DNA of 23,820 nucleotides from Ilumatobacteraceae bacterium (GCA_030727685.1 JANRBC010000075.1:1-23820), one strand, 5' to 3'. Counted from the stretch's first letter, positions 1 to 7,370 are shown. The notes: generated by a model from the sequence alone, not told the origin. Numbers and translations: made by a program.

Positions 1-2
1 CC

Positions 3-1481
3 AAAGAGGGTTGGATGCCTCAAACCGAAGAGCACTTTCAGATTCTTAAACTTCTCGGTCTACAGCACGGAGTCATTGCTTTAACCAAAGTCGACTTAAT
101 TGACGCCAAAGTTGAAAGTGATCGACGCTCTGAGATTCAAACAAAGCTGCGCGAGTCTTTTTTAAGCGATGCGCCGATTATTTCTGTTTCGGTTGTCTCT
201 TCAAAGGGCCTTGACGAAACTAGAAAAGCACTTGATGTTTTGATCGTTGAGTCGAGGCGCAATAGCCCAACACGCAATAGAAATCGTCCTCGATTGTGGA
301 TTGATCGTTCGTTTTCATCACGCGGAGCCGGCACCGTCGTGACGGGTACTTTGATCGACGGCTCGCTCGAATCAGACACTGAACTCACAATTGTGCGCAC
401 ACGACAACGTGTTCGAGTGCGCGAAATTCAACAACACGAAAAGTCGACAACTCAACTTACGCCAGGTCATCGATGTGCATTGAATCTCGTCGGTGTCAAT
501 CATGCTGAAATCTTTCGTGGCGACGCTTTAGTCATCGAAGATCAATGGTTGTCAAGTGCGATGTTTGATGCGTCGCTAACCATCGTGCCATCGTTGCAAC
601 ATCGCGTCACTCGACGCGGAAGTTATTCGGTCTATATAGGCTCAGGCGAATTCGCAGCAAAAATTCGGTTGATCGGCACGCGTGAGTTGCACGCGAACGA
701 AAAAGGCTTTGTCCGCATTGCTTTGCAAACTCCGATACCGATTTTGCCAGGCGATCGCTACATCTTGCGTGAATCAGGTCGACAAGAGACAATTGGTGGC
801 GGAGAGATACTCGACATTGCTCCAACATTGCGGGCATCGAAGGCAAAGCCTGACCGTTCAGTCGAGCGAGTAATCAGCGAGCGTCAGTGGGTTACTGCAA
901 AAGAACTCGAACTTTTGACTGGCGAGGCTTGCCAACCAATGGTTGGTGATTGGCTAACAACGGCAAAACTTTTAGATGCAACACGAAAAGAATTGGCACT
1001 CAAATTAGCCAAGACCTCTGATGGTTTAGAAATTTCTCGACTCGCACCTTACGAACAGGCGGTTCTTGCGATGTTGCCTGATGTCGTAATCGAGATGGGA
1101 CGTGCGCGAATCAAAGGCGCATCGTCAATAACCGAGCATCCTTATGTTGGTTTGTTCGCCAAAGCTGGTGTCACGCCCCCAGACACGAAGACTCTCGACC
1201 GAAACATTGTCCGACAGATTGTTCAACGGGGTTTATTTGTCGACATTGATGGCGTTGTCTTTCACGTCAGCGCACTCGAAACTGCTCGCTCAAACGTTCA
1301 GAAAATACTGCAACAGCACCCGAATGGTTTTACAGTTTCGCAGTTTCGTGAGAGCCTCGGCATCACTCGCAAGCATGCAGTGCCGTTACTTGAAGCTCTA
1401 GACCGCCGAGCAATCACTAAACGAAATGCTGACTTACGCGTTGGTGGAGCAAGGCTCAACGGTGAGCCGTCACAACTCTGA
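3..1481 (+). CDS. selB: Selenocysteine-specific elongation factor SelB, 3' part (5' end outside window)
   Basis: SelB is a GTPase that delivers Sec-tRNA to the ribosome at UGA codons marked by a SECIS element. The window opens inside the GTPase domain: the frame is open to the first base and reads EGWMPQTEEH, matching the SelB DGVMPQTREH stretch after the G3 motif, so the ATG at 15 is internal. The guanine-specificity motif TKVD follows, then the domain II beta-barrel with SRGAGTVVTGT. After a basic linker come C-terminal winged-helix repeats; the last one (TVSQFRESLG, KHAVPLLEALDR) is the mRNA-hairpin-binding type found only in SelB. About 490 residues are visible of a usual 580-640. The G1-G3 motifs lie outside the window. 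The gene ends three bases from the convergent nfeD gene. No selA, selD or tRNA-Sec is in the window. Family assignment is secure; active selenocysteine decoding is inferred. Confidence 0.93.
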   Translation, partial: KEGWMPQTEEHFQILKLLGLQHGVIALTKVDLIDAKVESDRRSEIQTKLRESFLSDAPIISVSVVSSKGLDETRKALDVLIVESRRNSPTRNRNRPRLWIDRSFSSRGAGTVVTGTLIDGSLESDTELTIVRTRQRVRVREIQQHEKSTTQLTPGHRCALNLVGVNHAEIFRGDALVIEDQWLSSAMFDASLTIVPSLQHRVTRRGSYSVYIGSGEFAAKIRLIGTRELHANEKGFVRIALQTPIPILPGDRYILRESGRQETIGGGEILDIAPTLRASKAKPDRSVERVISERQWVTAKELELLTGEACQPMVGDWLTTAKLLDATRKELALKLAKTSDGLEISRLAPYEQAVLAMLPDVVIEMGRARIKGASSITEHPYVGLFAKAGVTPPDTKTLDRNIVRQIVQRGLFVDIDGVVFHVSALETARSNVQKILQQHPNGFTVSQFRESLGITRKHAVPLLEALDRRAITKRNADLRVGGARLNGEPSQL

Positions 1482-1484
1482 AAT

Positions 1485-2846
1485 TTATTCGCTCTTTGGT
1501 TTGCGCATTTCGCGATAGTCGCGCGCGGCACCTTCAAGCGGTTCAACTTCAAGTGTTACGCCGTCGATTGCTGCAACACGCAATTCTTGACCATCTTGAA
1601 TCGGGGTCGAACGATTTGTTCGGGCTCGCCACTGCGCATCGTGAATTTGAACAATACCCAACGGATTAATCGTGCCTACGGCCCGACCGGTGCTGCCGAT
1701 CATCCACTCGCGACCAATCGTTGGCGTGGCAAAGCGAGTTCGCACCATCGACGGCATACCAACAACAAACGCCAATGAGATTGCGATCATTCCACTGATA
1801 AACGTCAGCCATGACAAACGGATTTCACCTCCGTCGCTGCTTCTGAACAATGTCAAGCTGCCAAGCGCAAGCAATACAAGACCTGCACCAGTAAAGAATC
1901 TTGGAATACCAACTTGAACATCAATTGACATTAAAAGCATCGACACAATGATCACCGCAAGGCTTGCGCCGCGAAGCGGCAAAGTCGCCAGACCGTGGCT
2001 ACCGAGCACGACACAAACTGCACCAACAACACCAGCGATACCGATGCCGGCCGTGAAAAATTCAAAGATCAGCAATGCCAAACCGATTATCACCAGCAAA
2101 AAAGTAACTGGCGGACTGGCTGCCGTGTGAAGTAGCCGTTCGATTAAACCGAGTTTAAAAAATCTGGTGGTTGCTGCTTCGCGAATTAACTCGTCACCCG
2201 AGTCAGACTTGACCTCAACGACAGTTCGCAACACTTGACCTTTAATTGAGAGTCCGTTCATCGCCAAAAGCATGTTGCGCAGAACCGGCACGCCCTCGTC
2301 GTCGGTCGTCAGTTTCAGTGCGCCAAGCCGCTTAGCTTCTTTCGAGTTAACTGTCGTCGTACGTAATGTTGCAGACGCGTCACCAAAACTCACTTCACCG
2401 GCGCTCGTGGTCAAGAGTTTTCCGGTTTTGCCGATGCGGGTGCCGTCAGCCATTGCCGAGACATCGGCGACTGCCAACAACTGTGCAGCGCTGCCATAGG
2501 CGCGTGCGGTTGTCGGCCCAACCCAAACTGCAATCGGTATCTTCGAGTCAATAATTTTGTTGAACAACGCTTCCATTCGCGTCTTTGAAACAACGCCGCC
2601 CAATGAGTTCACTTGCAAAATCACGGCTTGCGAGGTCGATGCTTCTGCTCGTTCGATTGCTTGTTCGATATCGCGCACAACGATCTCGTCAATCAGTCCG
2701 TTTACTTCGACTACATCTACTGGTGCTAGATCGTTAGTGCCACCTTCTGCGTTTGCTACTTGTGAAGCACCAAATGTGATCGCAAGAGCCGAAATGAGCA
2801 TCGTAAACGACAACACTTTTCGCAAATTAATCATTGATTTTTGCAA
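1485..2846 (-). CDS. nfeD: NfeD-family membrane protein (ClpP/SDH-type periplasmic domain, TM bundle, C-terminal OB fold)
   Basis: NfeD-type proteins join a ClpP-like serine protease domain outside the membrane to a transmembrane bundle and a cytoplasmic OB fold, and usually work with stomatin/SPFH proteins in membrane quality control. Visible here: a signal peptide (about residues 10-33, ending ANA), a ClpP-like region (about 40-185, with NSLGG and a GSAAQ segment whose Ser119 fits the nucleophile), four or five hydrophobic segments (about 235-370) and an OB-fold tail beginning near GREWMIGSTGRAVG. The usual helix carrying the catalytic Lys seems shortened, so protease activity is doubtful. 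The TTG start at 2846 is preferred because GAGG lies 6 nt upstream; ATG at 2834 is the alternative. It is divergent from the receiver-domain gene and shares an overlapping -10 region with it. No SPFH partner is nearby. Confidence 0.85.
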   Translation of the reverse strand: MQKSMINLRKVLSFTMLISALAITFGASQVANAEGGTNDLAPVDVVEVNGLIDEIVVRDIEQAIERAEASTSQAVILQVNSLGGVVSKTRMEALFNKIIDSKIPIAVWVGPTTARAYGSAAQLLAVADVSAMADGTRIGKTGKLLTTSAGEVSFGDASATLRTTTVNSKEAKRLGALKLTTDDEGVPVLRNMLLAMNGLSIKGQVLRTVVEVKSDSGDELIREAATTRFFKLGLIERLLHTAASPPVTFLLVIIGLALLIFEFFTAGIGIAGVVGAVCVVLGSHGLATLPLRGASLAVIIVSMLLMSIDVQVGIPRFFTGAGLVLLALGSLTLFRSSDGGEIRLSWLTFISGMIAISLAFVVGMPSMVRTRFATPTIGREWMIGSTGRAVGTINPLGIVQIHDAQWRARTNRSTPIQDGQELRVAAIDGVTLEVEPLEGAARDYREMRKPKSE

Positions 2847-2883
2847 GCTCGTCCTCGTCTCCAGATGTTCGCGCGATGGCGTT

Positions 2884-2890
2884 TACGCTA
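2884..2890. promoter_or_regulatory. Overlapping bidirectional -10 element
   Basis: The heptamer TACGCTA reads as TACGCT on the plus strand and TAGCGT on the minus strand, so it offers a TANNNT -10 box to both divergent genes. On the plus side it lies 11 nt before the GTG of the receiver protein. On the minus side it lies about 38 nt before the nfeD start, leaving a leader with room for the GAGG ribosome-binding site. Seen by eye only. Confidence 0.5.
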
Positions 2891-2900
2891 ACATTTGTGC

Positions 2901-3299
2901 GTGCATATTTTGTTGGCAACAGATGCTCAGTGGGTGCTCGATGAGGTGCACTCAGCACTCGGCACAGCCGATACTTCATTTGTCGTTTGCCGAGACGGTC
3001 GTGATGTGTCGCGTGCCATAAAGCAACGCACACCCGATCTTGCAGTTTTAGATTTGCAATGTGGCTCAATGGGCGCAATGGCAGTCACAATGGATTTACG
3101 CCTTGATCACAGTGATGGCCGGTCGCCAATGGTGCCAGTTTTGATGTTGCTTGATCGCATTGCCGATGTTCACTTGGCCAAACGCAGTGGGGCACAGGGC
3201 TGGCTAATCAAGCCACTTGATTCTTTGCGTCTTCGCCGTGCGGCAGATGCAATTGTCGCGGGCAAAAGCTGGCACGAAGGCGTGCCTGTCGAAGTTTAA
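2901..3299 (+). CDS. Single-domain response-regulator receiver protein (atypical)
   Basis: This 132-residue protein has the order of a CheY-like receiver: beta1 HILLATD, phosphoacceptor Asp51 in AVLDLQ, and the conserved Lys104-Pro pair in GWLIKPLD. There is no output domain, so it should act by protein contact or phosphotransfer. It is atypical: only one acidic residue (Asp8) is seen in the metal-binding loop, the Thr/Ser after beta4 is replaced (LMLLD), and the loop after Asp51 is long. GTG at 2901 was chosen; TTG at 2895 is possible but sits only 5 nt after the -10 box. No kinase gene is adjacent. It is divergent from nfeD and ends three bases from the convergent asd gene. The receiver fold is fairly certain; partner and function are unknown. 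Confidence 0.75.
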   Translation: MHILLATDAQWVLDEVHSALGTADTSFVVCRDGRDVSRAIKQRTPDLAVLDLQCGSMGAMAVTMDLRLDHSDGRSPMVPVLMLLDRIADVHLAKRSGAQGWLIKPLDSLRLRRAADAIVAGKSWHEGVPVEV

Positions 3300-3302
3300 A
3301 AG

Positions 3303-4346
3303 TTATTTTCGATTCGCAACAATAACTTCGGCAATTTGTAGGGCATTAAGCGCTGCACCCTTGCGTAAGTTGTCGTTCGAGACGAATAGCGTCAGGCCTT
3401 TGTTGCCGTCAATCGAATGATCTTGGCGAATTCGACCCACGAAACTCGGATCTTTGCCGGCTGCAATCAACGGTGTGGGCACATCAACGACGCTAACGCC
3501 AACGGCAGTTGACAGAATTTTGTGGGCTTGCTCAACCGTGATGTCTTTTTTGAATTCAAGAGTTAGCGACAGCGAATGGCCGGTGAATACTGGCACTCGC
3601 ACGCATGTGCCCGAGACCCGCAAATCAGGAATGTGAAGAATTTTTCGTGATTCGTTGCGAAGTTTTTTCTCTTCGTCGGTTTCCAGCATGCCGTCGTCAA
3701 CCAAACTGCCCGCAAACGGTATGACGTTGTAAGAAATCGTGCGCGGAAACTTGACTGCAGGTTTGAACGCAATTGCCTCACCGTTGTAGGTGAGTTCGTT
3801 TGCATTCGACGCACCTGTTTTTATCTGTTCATGCAATTCATCTACACCAGAAACACCCATGCCACTGACGGCCTGATAGGTGCTTGCGACCATTCGCACC
3901 AGTGATGCGGCGTCATGCAACGGCTTGAGCACTGGCATTGCCGCCATAGTTGTGCAATTCGGATTTGCGATGATGCCAAGTTTGGCGTTCGCAATATCTT
4001 CGGGGTTGACCTCAGAAACGATTAGAGGAACATCTGGATTCATTCGCCATGCCGACGAGTTGTCGATGACGATTGTGCCGTGCTTGGCGTATTTCTCGGC
4101 GATAGCCCGAGAAGTCGTTGCGCCCGCCGAGAAAATTGCGATGTCAAGATCGCTCGTGTCGGCAGTCGAAGCATCTTCAATTGTAATTTTTTGGCCATTC
4201 CACTCGATTATCGAACCGGCTGATCTTGCAGACGCAAAAAATCGAACTGATGTCGCAGGAAAATTTCGTTCGATCAACAGGGTGCGCATCACACTGCCGA
4301 CCATGCCGGTCGCACCGACAATGCCGAGAGATAGTTTTTTTGTCAC
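3303..4346 (-). CDS. asd: Aspartate-semialdehyde dehydrogenase
   Basis: Asd reduces aspartyl-4-phosphate to aspartate semialdehyde with NADPH, the second step toward lysine, threonine, methionine and diaminopimelate. The 347-residue protein starts with the nucleotide-binding GIVGATGMVGS loop. The catalytic cysteine is Cys131 in NPNCTT, followed by the SGMGVSG segment and the C-terminal catalytic/dimer domain (GRIRQD, NDNLRKGAALNALQIAE). The GTG at 4346 is preferred over an upstream in-frame ATG at 4439, which would run 93 nt into the methyltransferase gene and add a non-homologous leader. It begins 4 nt after the methyltransferase stop, 6 nt after a TATCCT -10 box. Its substrate is made by LysC, two genes upstream in the same direction, so the three probably form an operon with an extra promoter here. 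Confidence 0.95.
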   Translation of the reverse strand: MTKKLSLGIVGATGMVGSVMRTLLIERNFPATSVRFFASARSAGSIIEWNGQKITIEDASTADTSDLDIAIFSAGATTSRAIAEKYAKHGTIVIDNSSAWRMNPDVPLIVSEVNPEDIANAKLGIIANPNCTTMAAMPVLKPLHDAASLVRMVASTYQAVSGMGVSGVDELHEQIKTGASNANELTYNGEAIAFKPAVKFPRTISYNVIPFAGSLVDDGMLETDEEKKLRNESRKILHIPDLRVSGTCVRVPVFTGHSLSLTLEFKKDITVEQAHKILSTAVGVSVVDVPTPLIAAGKDPSFVGRIRQDHSIDGNKGLTLFVSNDNLRKGAALNALQIAEVIVANRK

Positions 4347-4350
4347 GCGT

Positions 4351-5208
4351 TTAGGATACTTGAGCGACCAACCACCAGTGGCTCGGATTAATTCTGTTTG
4401 TCGGTACGGTCTGTGCAGTGTTATCTTGCGATGCAGCAACTGCCAATTTGCGCTTTATCGAATGGATTATTTTGATTTCACGAAGTTGCGACTCAAATTG
4501 TTGCAAGACCGTATCTGGTTTTAATCTGTTGGCTTGCCATCCCAAACGAGTTGACCACCGCCATCGTGCAAGACGTCGACCCAAAACAGGCAGTTTCCAT
4601 AATCGACGCACGGCTATACCAAGTGGAACCAGCACAATGTCACTGACAACCCAGGTGCGAAAGTTGAGCACGATTAAACCCCCGCTACGTGTCACACGAA
4701 TTGCCTCACTGACCAAGGCGAGAGCGTCTTGAGGCTGGCAGTGTTGCAAAGTTATATAAGAAAAAGTCATATCGACAGATTTGTCTTCGCGCCCGAGAGT
4801 TTTGCCGTTTGCAACGTGCAATGTGCTCAGTCGATCAATTCGTCCATATCTCGCAACCGTTTGTCGACACCGCTCGAGAAACGCCGAGTCAACATCTGCT
4901 GCGATAACCGCGTTGCAGCGATTTGTGAAGCTTGATGTCATACGGCCGATGCCGCTGCCGATTTCTAGCAGTGTCGAGTTTTCAAATTGAAACGACTCGA
5001 GTTGCAACAACCGAATGTATCGCTGCACTTCTTTGTCACCAGTTTCAACGAATGCCTTCAGTGTTAGTTCGTCACCCGTTTCGTTGTTGAACACCCATCC
5101 TGTTTCACGTACAACATCGTCGGCAGTCAGATCGTTGTCGGCGAGGTTGCCCGCAGAGTTCCATGGCAGGTGATGTGCGCGCAAACTTATAGCGCGACGA
5201 GACTTCAT
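4351..5208 (-). CDS. Class I SAM-dependent methyltransferase, substrate unknown
   Basis: A 285-residue Rossmann-fold methyltransferase. Motif I is EIGSGIG at residues 82-88, the acidic end of beta2 is AADVDS, and motif IV/post-I is VDMTFSYITLQHC, followed by LVSEAIRVTRSGGLIVLNF, typical of small-molecule methyltransferases (Methyltransf_11/25). The basic C-terminal region (about 195-260, many Arg/Lys/Trp) is not recognised and may set substrate or membrane contact. It starts 20 nt after the lysC stop and ends 4 nt before asd, so it sits inside the aspartate-pathway operon. ATG at 5208 was chosen; it follows a TAAATT -10 box by 9 nt. A link to methionine/SAM supply is tempting, but nothing in the sequence fixes the substrate. 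Confidence 0.8.
   Translation of the reverse strand: MKSRRAISLRAHHLPWNSAGNLADNDLTADDVVRETGWVFNNETGDELTLKAFVETGDKEVQRYIRLLQLESFQFENSTLLEIGSGIGRMTSSFTNRCNAVIAADVDSAFLERCRQTVARYGRIDRLSTLHVANGKTLGREDKSVDMTFSYITLQHCQPQDALALVSEAIRVTRSGGLIVLNFRTWVVSDIVLVPLGIAVRRLWKLPVLGRRLARWRWSTRLGWQANRLKPDTVLQQFESQLREIKIIHSIKRKLAVAASQDNTAQTVPTNRINPSHWWLVAQVS
4353..4358 (-). promoter_or_regulatory. -10 box for leaderless asd
   Basis: TATCCT on the minus strand ends 6 nt before the asd GTG, so transcription would begin at or next to the start codon. Its last three bases are the first bases around the methyltransferase stop (TCC TAA), so the promoter is written into the coding end of the upstream gene. Confidence 0.6.
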
Positions 5209-5217
5209 ATTGAGATC

Positions 5218-5223
5218 AATTTA
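5218..5223 (-). promoter_or_regulatory. -10 box ahead of the methyltransferase gene
   Basis: TAAATT on the minus strand ends 9 nt before the ATG of the methyltransferase, within the 19-nt gap after lysC. No Shine-Dalgarno is visible, so a leaderless internal promoter would explain its translation. Confidence 0.4.
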
Positions 5224-5227
5224 GTTG

Positions 5228-6490
5228 CTATTTGCGCACTGGTAGAGGCGCCGAATAATCCTCGCCACTATCAAGATCAAACGCGGTATGCAAAGATCGA
5301 ACAGCTTTTTCAAGCATCGGCGCGGCCACAACAACTGAGATCCGAATCGTGCTCGTTGAAATCATTTCGATGTTGACGTTATTGTCAGCCAGAACGCGAA
5401 ACATTTTTGCGGCGATACCAGGGCTTGACTTCATGCCAGCACCAACTAGTGAAATCTTCGCGATATTCGTGTCTTGAGTTACTCCGGTTGCGCCAACTTG
5501 CTTGGCGATTCTTTCGACAATCGGTTGTGCGTTGGCGACATCTGTTTTAGGCAATGTAAACGAAATATCGGTTGTGCCTGCTGTCGAAGTATTTTGCACG
5601 ATCATGTCGACATTTACGTTTGCGCTCGCCAAAGGTTCGAACAATGCGGCTGAAACACCGGGCTGGTCGGGCACACCAAGCACAGTGATCTTTGCATCAC
5701 TTGCGTCGTGAACCACGCCCGAGATTATTGGTTCTTCCATGTTTTGTTCTCCTTTTCGTACTTCACTTGTTACCCATGTGCCTTGCTCCCAGGTGAAACT
5801 TGAGCGCACATGAATTGGCACATTGTGGTTGCGCGCGAACTCGACGCTACGCAATGCCAGCACCTTGCTGCCTGCACCCGCCATCTCGAGCATCTCGTCG
5901 AATTCAAGGTGCTTTAGTTTGCGGGCCTGAGGCACAATGCGTGGGTCAGCGGTAAACACGCCCGTTACATCCGTATAAATTTCGCACACATCGGCTTTCA
6001 GTGCGGCCGCGAGCGCAACGGCAGTGGTGTCGCTACCGCCGCGACCAAGTGTCGTGATTTCTTTTGCGGTGCTCACCCCTTGAAAACCGGCGACGACAGC
6101 AACCTTGCCTTCGCTTAGTGCCTCACGAACTCGATCACCTTTAATTTCTAATATTTTTGCTCGACCGTGAACGGTGTCGGTAATGATGCCCACTTGACTA
6201 CCTGTGAAACTCATGGCATCAACGCCAAGATCTTGCAGCGCCATGCAAAGCAATGACATGCTGATGCGTTCACCTGTTGTCAGCAACATATCCATCTCGC
6301 GTCCGGTCGGCGCTGAAGATACTTGACGAGCGAGGTCTAATAGGTTGTCGGTGGCTTTGCCCATTGCCGAAACAACAATTACCAGCTGGTTGTCCTGTGC
6401 TTTTGTCGCTGCAATGTGGCGCGCGACATTGCGCATCCGCTCAGGGTCGGCAACTGATGTGCCTCCATACTTTTGAACGATCAATGCCAC
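5228..6490 (-). CDS. lysC: Aspartate kinase (alpha subunit), lysine/threonine pathway
   Basis: LysC phosphorylates aspartate, the committed step of the aspartate family. The 420-residue protein begins MALIVQKYGGTSV, the canonical amino-acid-kinase start. It carries TTGERIS, GFQGVS, GRGGSDTTAVALAA and TDVTGVFTADPR, then two ACT domains (about 265-340 and 345-415) that bind lysine/threonine. Length matches actinobacterial LysC. GTG at 6490 is preferred: TTG at 6499 overlaps the -10 box, and the GTG lies 8 nt after TAGCGT. A second, internal start at 5740 (codon 251) has a strong Shine-Dalgarno and should give the 170-residue beta subunit (see separate entry). It leads a minus-strand operon with the methyltransferase and asd, and is divergent from the cyclophilin gene. 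Feedback inhibition through the ACT domains is expected from the family. Confidence 0.96.
   Translation of the reverse strand: MALIVQKYGGTSVADPERMRNVARHIAATKAQDNQLVIVVSAMGKATDNLLDLARQVSSAPTGREMDMLLTTGERISMSLLCMALQDLGVDAMSFTGSQVGIITDTVHGRAKILEIKGDRVREALSEGKVAVVAGFQGVSTAKEITTLGRGGSDTTAVALAAALKADVCEIYTDVTGVFTADPRIVPQARKLKHLEFDEMLEMAGAGSKVLALRSVEFARNHNVPIHVRSSFTWEQGTWVTSEVRKGEQNMEEPIISGVVHDASDAKITVLGVPDQPGVSAALFEPLASANVNVDMIVQNTSTAGTTDISFTLPKTDVANAQPIVERIAKQVGATGVTQDTNIAKISLVGAGMKSSPGIAAKMFRVLADNNVNIEMISTSTIRISVVVAAPMLEKAVRSLHTAFDLDSGEDYSAPLPVRK
5738..5756 (-). promoter_or_regulatory. lysC: Internal ribosome-binding site and start for the aspartate kinase beta subunit
   Basis: Inside lysC, the minus strand carries AAAAGGAG at 5756-5749, then 8 nt, then ATG at 5740. 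The nested in-frame product is 170 residues (5740-5228), begins MEEPIISGV and consists of the two ACT domains. Corynebacterium glutamicum and Bacillus subtilis make an alpha2beta2 aspartate kinase II from exactly such overlapping in-frame genes, and the corynebacterial beta chain also begins MEE. This is among the best Shine-Dalgarno sequences in the window, placed where a coding region has no need of one. Confidence 0.75.
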
Positions 6491-6498
6491 GGGCTTCA

Positions 6499-6504
6499 AC
6501 GCTA
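6499..6504 (-). promoter_or_regulatory. -10 box for leaderless lysC
   Basis: TAGCGT on the minus strand ends 8 nt before the GTG of lysC. No Shine-Dalgarno precedes that GTG, in contrast with the internal beta-subunit start. Confidence 0.55.
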
Positions 6505-6527
6505 CCTCTACTGGTGTTGCCGACCTG

Positions 6528-6533
6528 TAGCAT
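6528..6533 (+). promoter_or_regulatory. -10 box for the cyclophilin gene
   Basis: TAGCAT ends 9 nt before the ATG at 6543, in the 52-nt spacer shared with divergent lysC. Transcription would begin a few bases before or at the start codon. Confidence 0.5.
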
Positions 6534-6542
6534 TTTCACCTC

Positions 6543-7364
6543 ATGGGTACAGATAAACGCAATCGCCAAAAAGAGAATCGTCGAGCTCGCCAAGGCGAAC
6601 TTGAAAAACAAATCCAACGACAAAAGTTGGTTCGCCGCAGCACTCGAATCGCACTGCTCGTTGGCGCTGTTGTCGCAATCGTTGCCGTCATTAGCTTGTG
6701 GCCAGAGAGCGACAGCGCGGCCGAACCAGAAACAACCGAAACTTCAGTCTCTGAAGCAACTGTCGCGCCTGTACCGGCAGGGCCGTTCGAATATGGCGAA
6801 GGCGAGTGTGCACCAACTGACGGTTCAGGTGAGCAAGTCCGAGAATTTGATGCTGCGCCGAAGCTTTGCATCGACCTGACAAAGACGTATACGGCACTCA
6901 TCTCAACTAGCAAAGGTGATCTGACTGTGGTGCTCGACCCGGCTAAGGCGCCAGGCACGGTCAACAACTTCGTCAACTTGGCACGATCAAAATATTTTGA
7001 CAACACCGTTTGTCATCGTGCAATTCCAACTTTTGTTGTTCAGTGTGGCGACCCAACTGCGACAGGCACGGGTGGCCCTGGTTATGCAATCGCCGACGAA
7101 TTGCCGGCGGCGGGCGAATACAAACTTGGCTCGCTGGCGATGGCAAACTCTGGGCCAAATACAAACGGCAGCCAGTTCTTTATTATCTCAGGCGAGCAAG
7201 GCACGACACTTCCACCGAGCTACTCGCTGTTTGGTCAAGTCACTACTGGCCTCGACACAACGTTGCTGGCACTTGATCTTGCAGGCAACAATGACCCCGC
7301 ATCAAACGGTGTGCCACCAACCGAAGAAATACGAATTATCTCGGTGACAGTTACCGAAAGTTAA
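6543..7364 (+). CDS. Membrane-anchored cyclophilin-type peptidyl-prolyl isomerase
   Basis: A 273-residue protein with a very basic cytosolic N-terminus (residues 1-33, mostly Arg/Lys/Gln/Glu), one transmembrane segment (about 35-54), an acidic Thr/Glu/Pro linker (about 55-85) and a cyclophilin domain outside the membrane (about 115-272). Cyclophilin signatures are present: FVNLARSKYFDN, HRAIPTFVVQCGDP, GTGGPGY, LAMANSGPNTNGSQFFI and SLFGQV. The family accelerates cis-trans isomerisation of prolyl bonds and helps fold secreted proteins. In the usual FHRV motif a Cys replaces the Phe (VCHRAI), and three cysteines lie outside the membrane. It is divergent from lysC and convergent with the phosphatase gene (6-nt gap). 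Chaperone function for exported proteins is inferred from topology. Confidence 0.9.
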   Translation: MGTDKRNRQKENRRARQGELEKQIQRQKLVRRSTRIALLVGAVVAIVAVISLWPESDSAAEPETTETSVSEATVAPVPAGPFEYGEGECAPTDGSGEQVREFDAAPKLCIDLTKTYTALISTSKGDLTVVLDPAKAPGTVNNFVNLARSKYFDNTVCHRAIPTFVVQCGDPTATGTGGPGYAIADELPAAGEYKLGSLAMANSGPNTNGSQFFIISGEQGTTLPPSYSLFGQVTTGLDTTLLALDLAGNNDPASNGVPPTEEIRIISVTVTES

Positions 7365-7370
7365 CTTACG

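Noticed and set aside
2557..3021. 154-codon open frame on the plus strand across the nfeD start and the receiver gene
   Set aside because: It is antisense to nfeD and out of frame with the receiver gene; it has no recognisable domain and a Cys/Ser-rich, shadow-like composition.
4344..4439. Longer asd start at 4439
   Set aside because: It would overlap the methyltransferase 3' end and add 31 non-homologous residues; GTG at 4346 has a -10 box 6 nt upstream and gives the family's normal N-terminus.
3880..4524. 214-codon plus-strand frame opposite asd and the methyltransferase
   Set aside because: Both genes on the other strand are clearly identified by motifs; this frame has no domain and spans two genes.
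6491..6499. TTG at 6499 as lysC start
   Set aside because: It overlaps the -10 box TAGCGT and adds three residues before the conserved MALIVQKYGG start.
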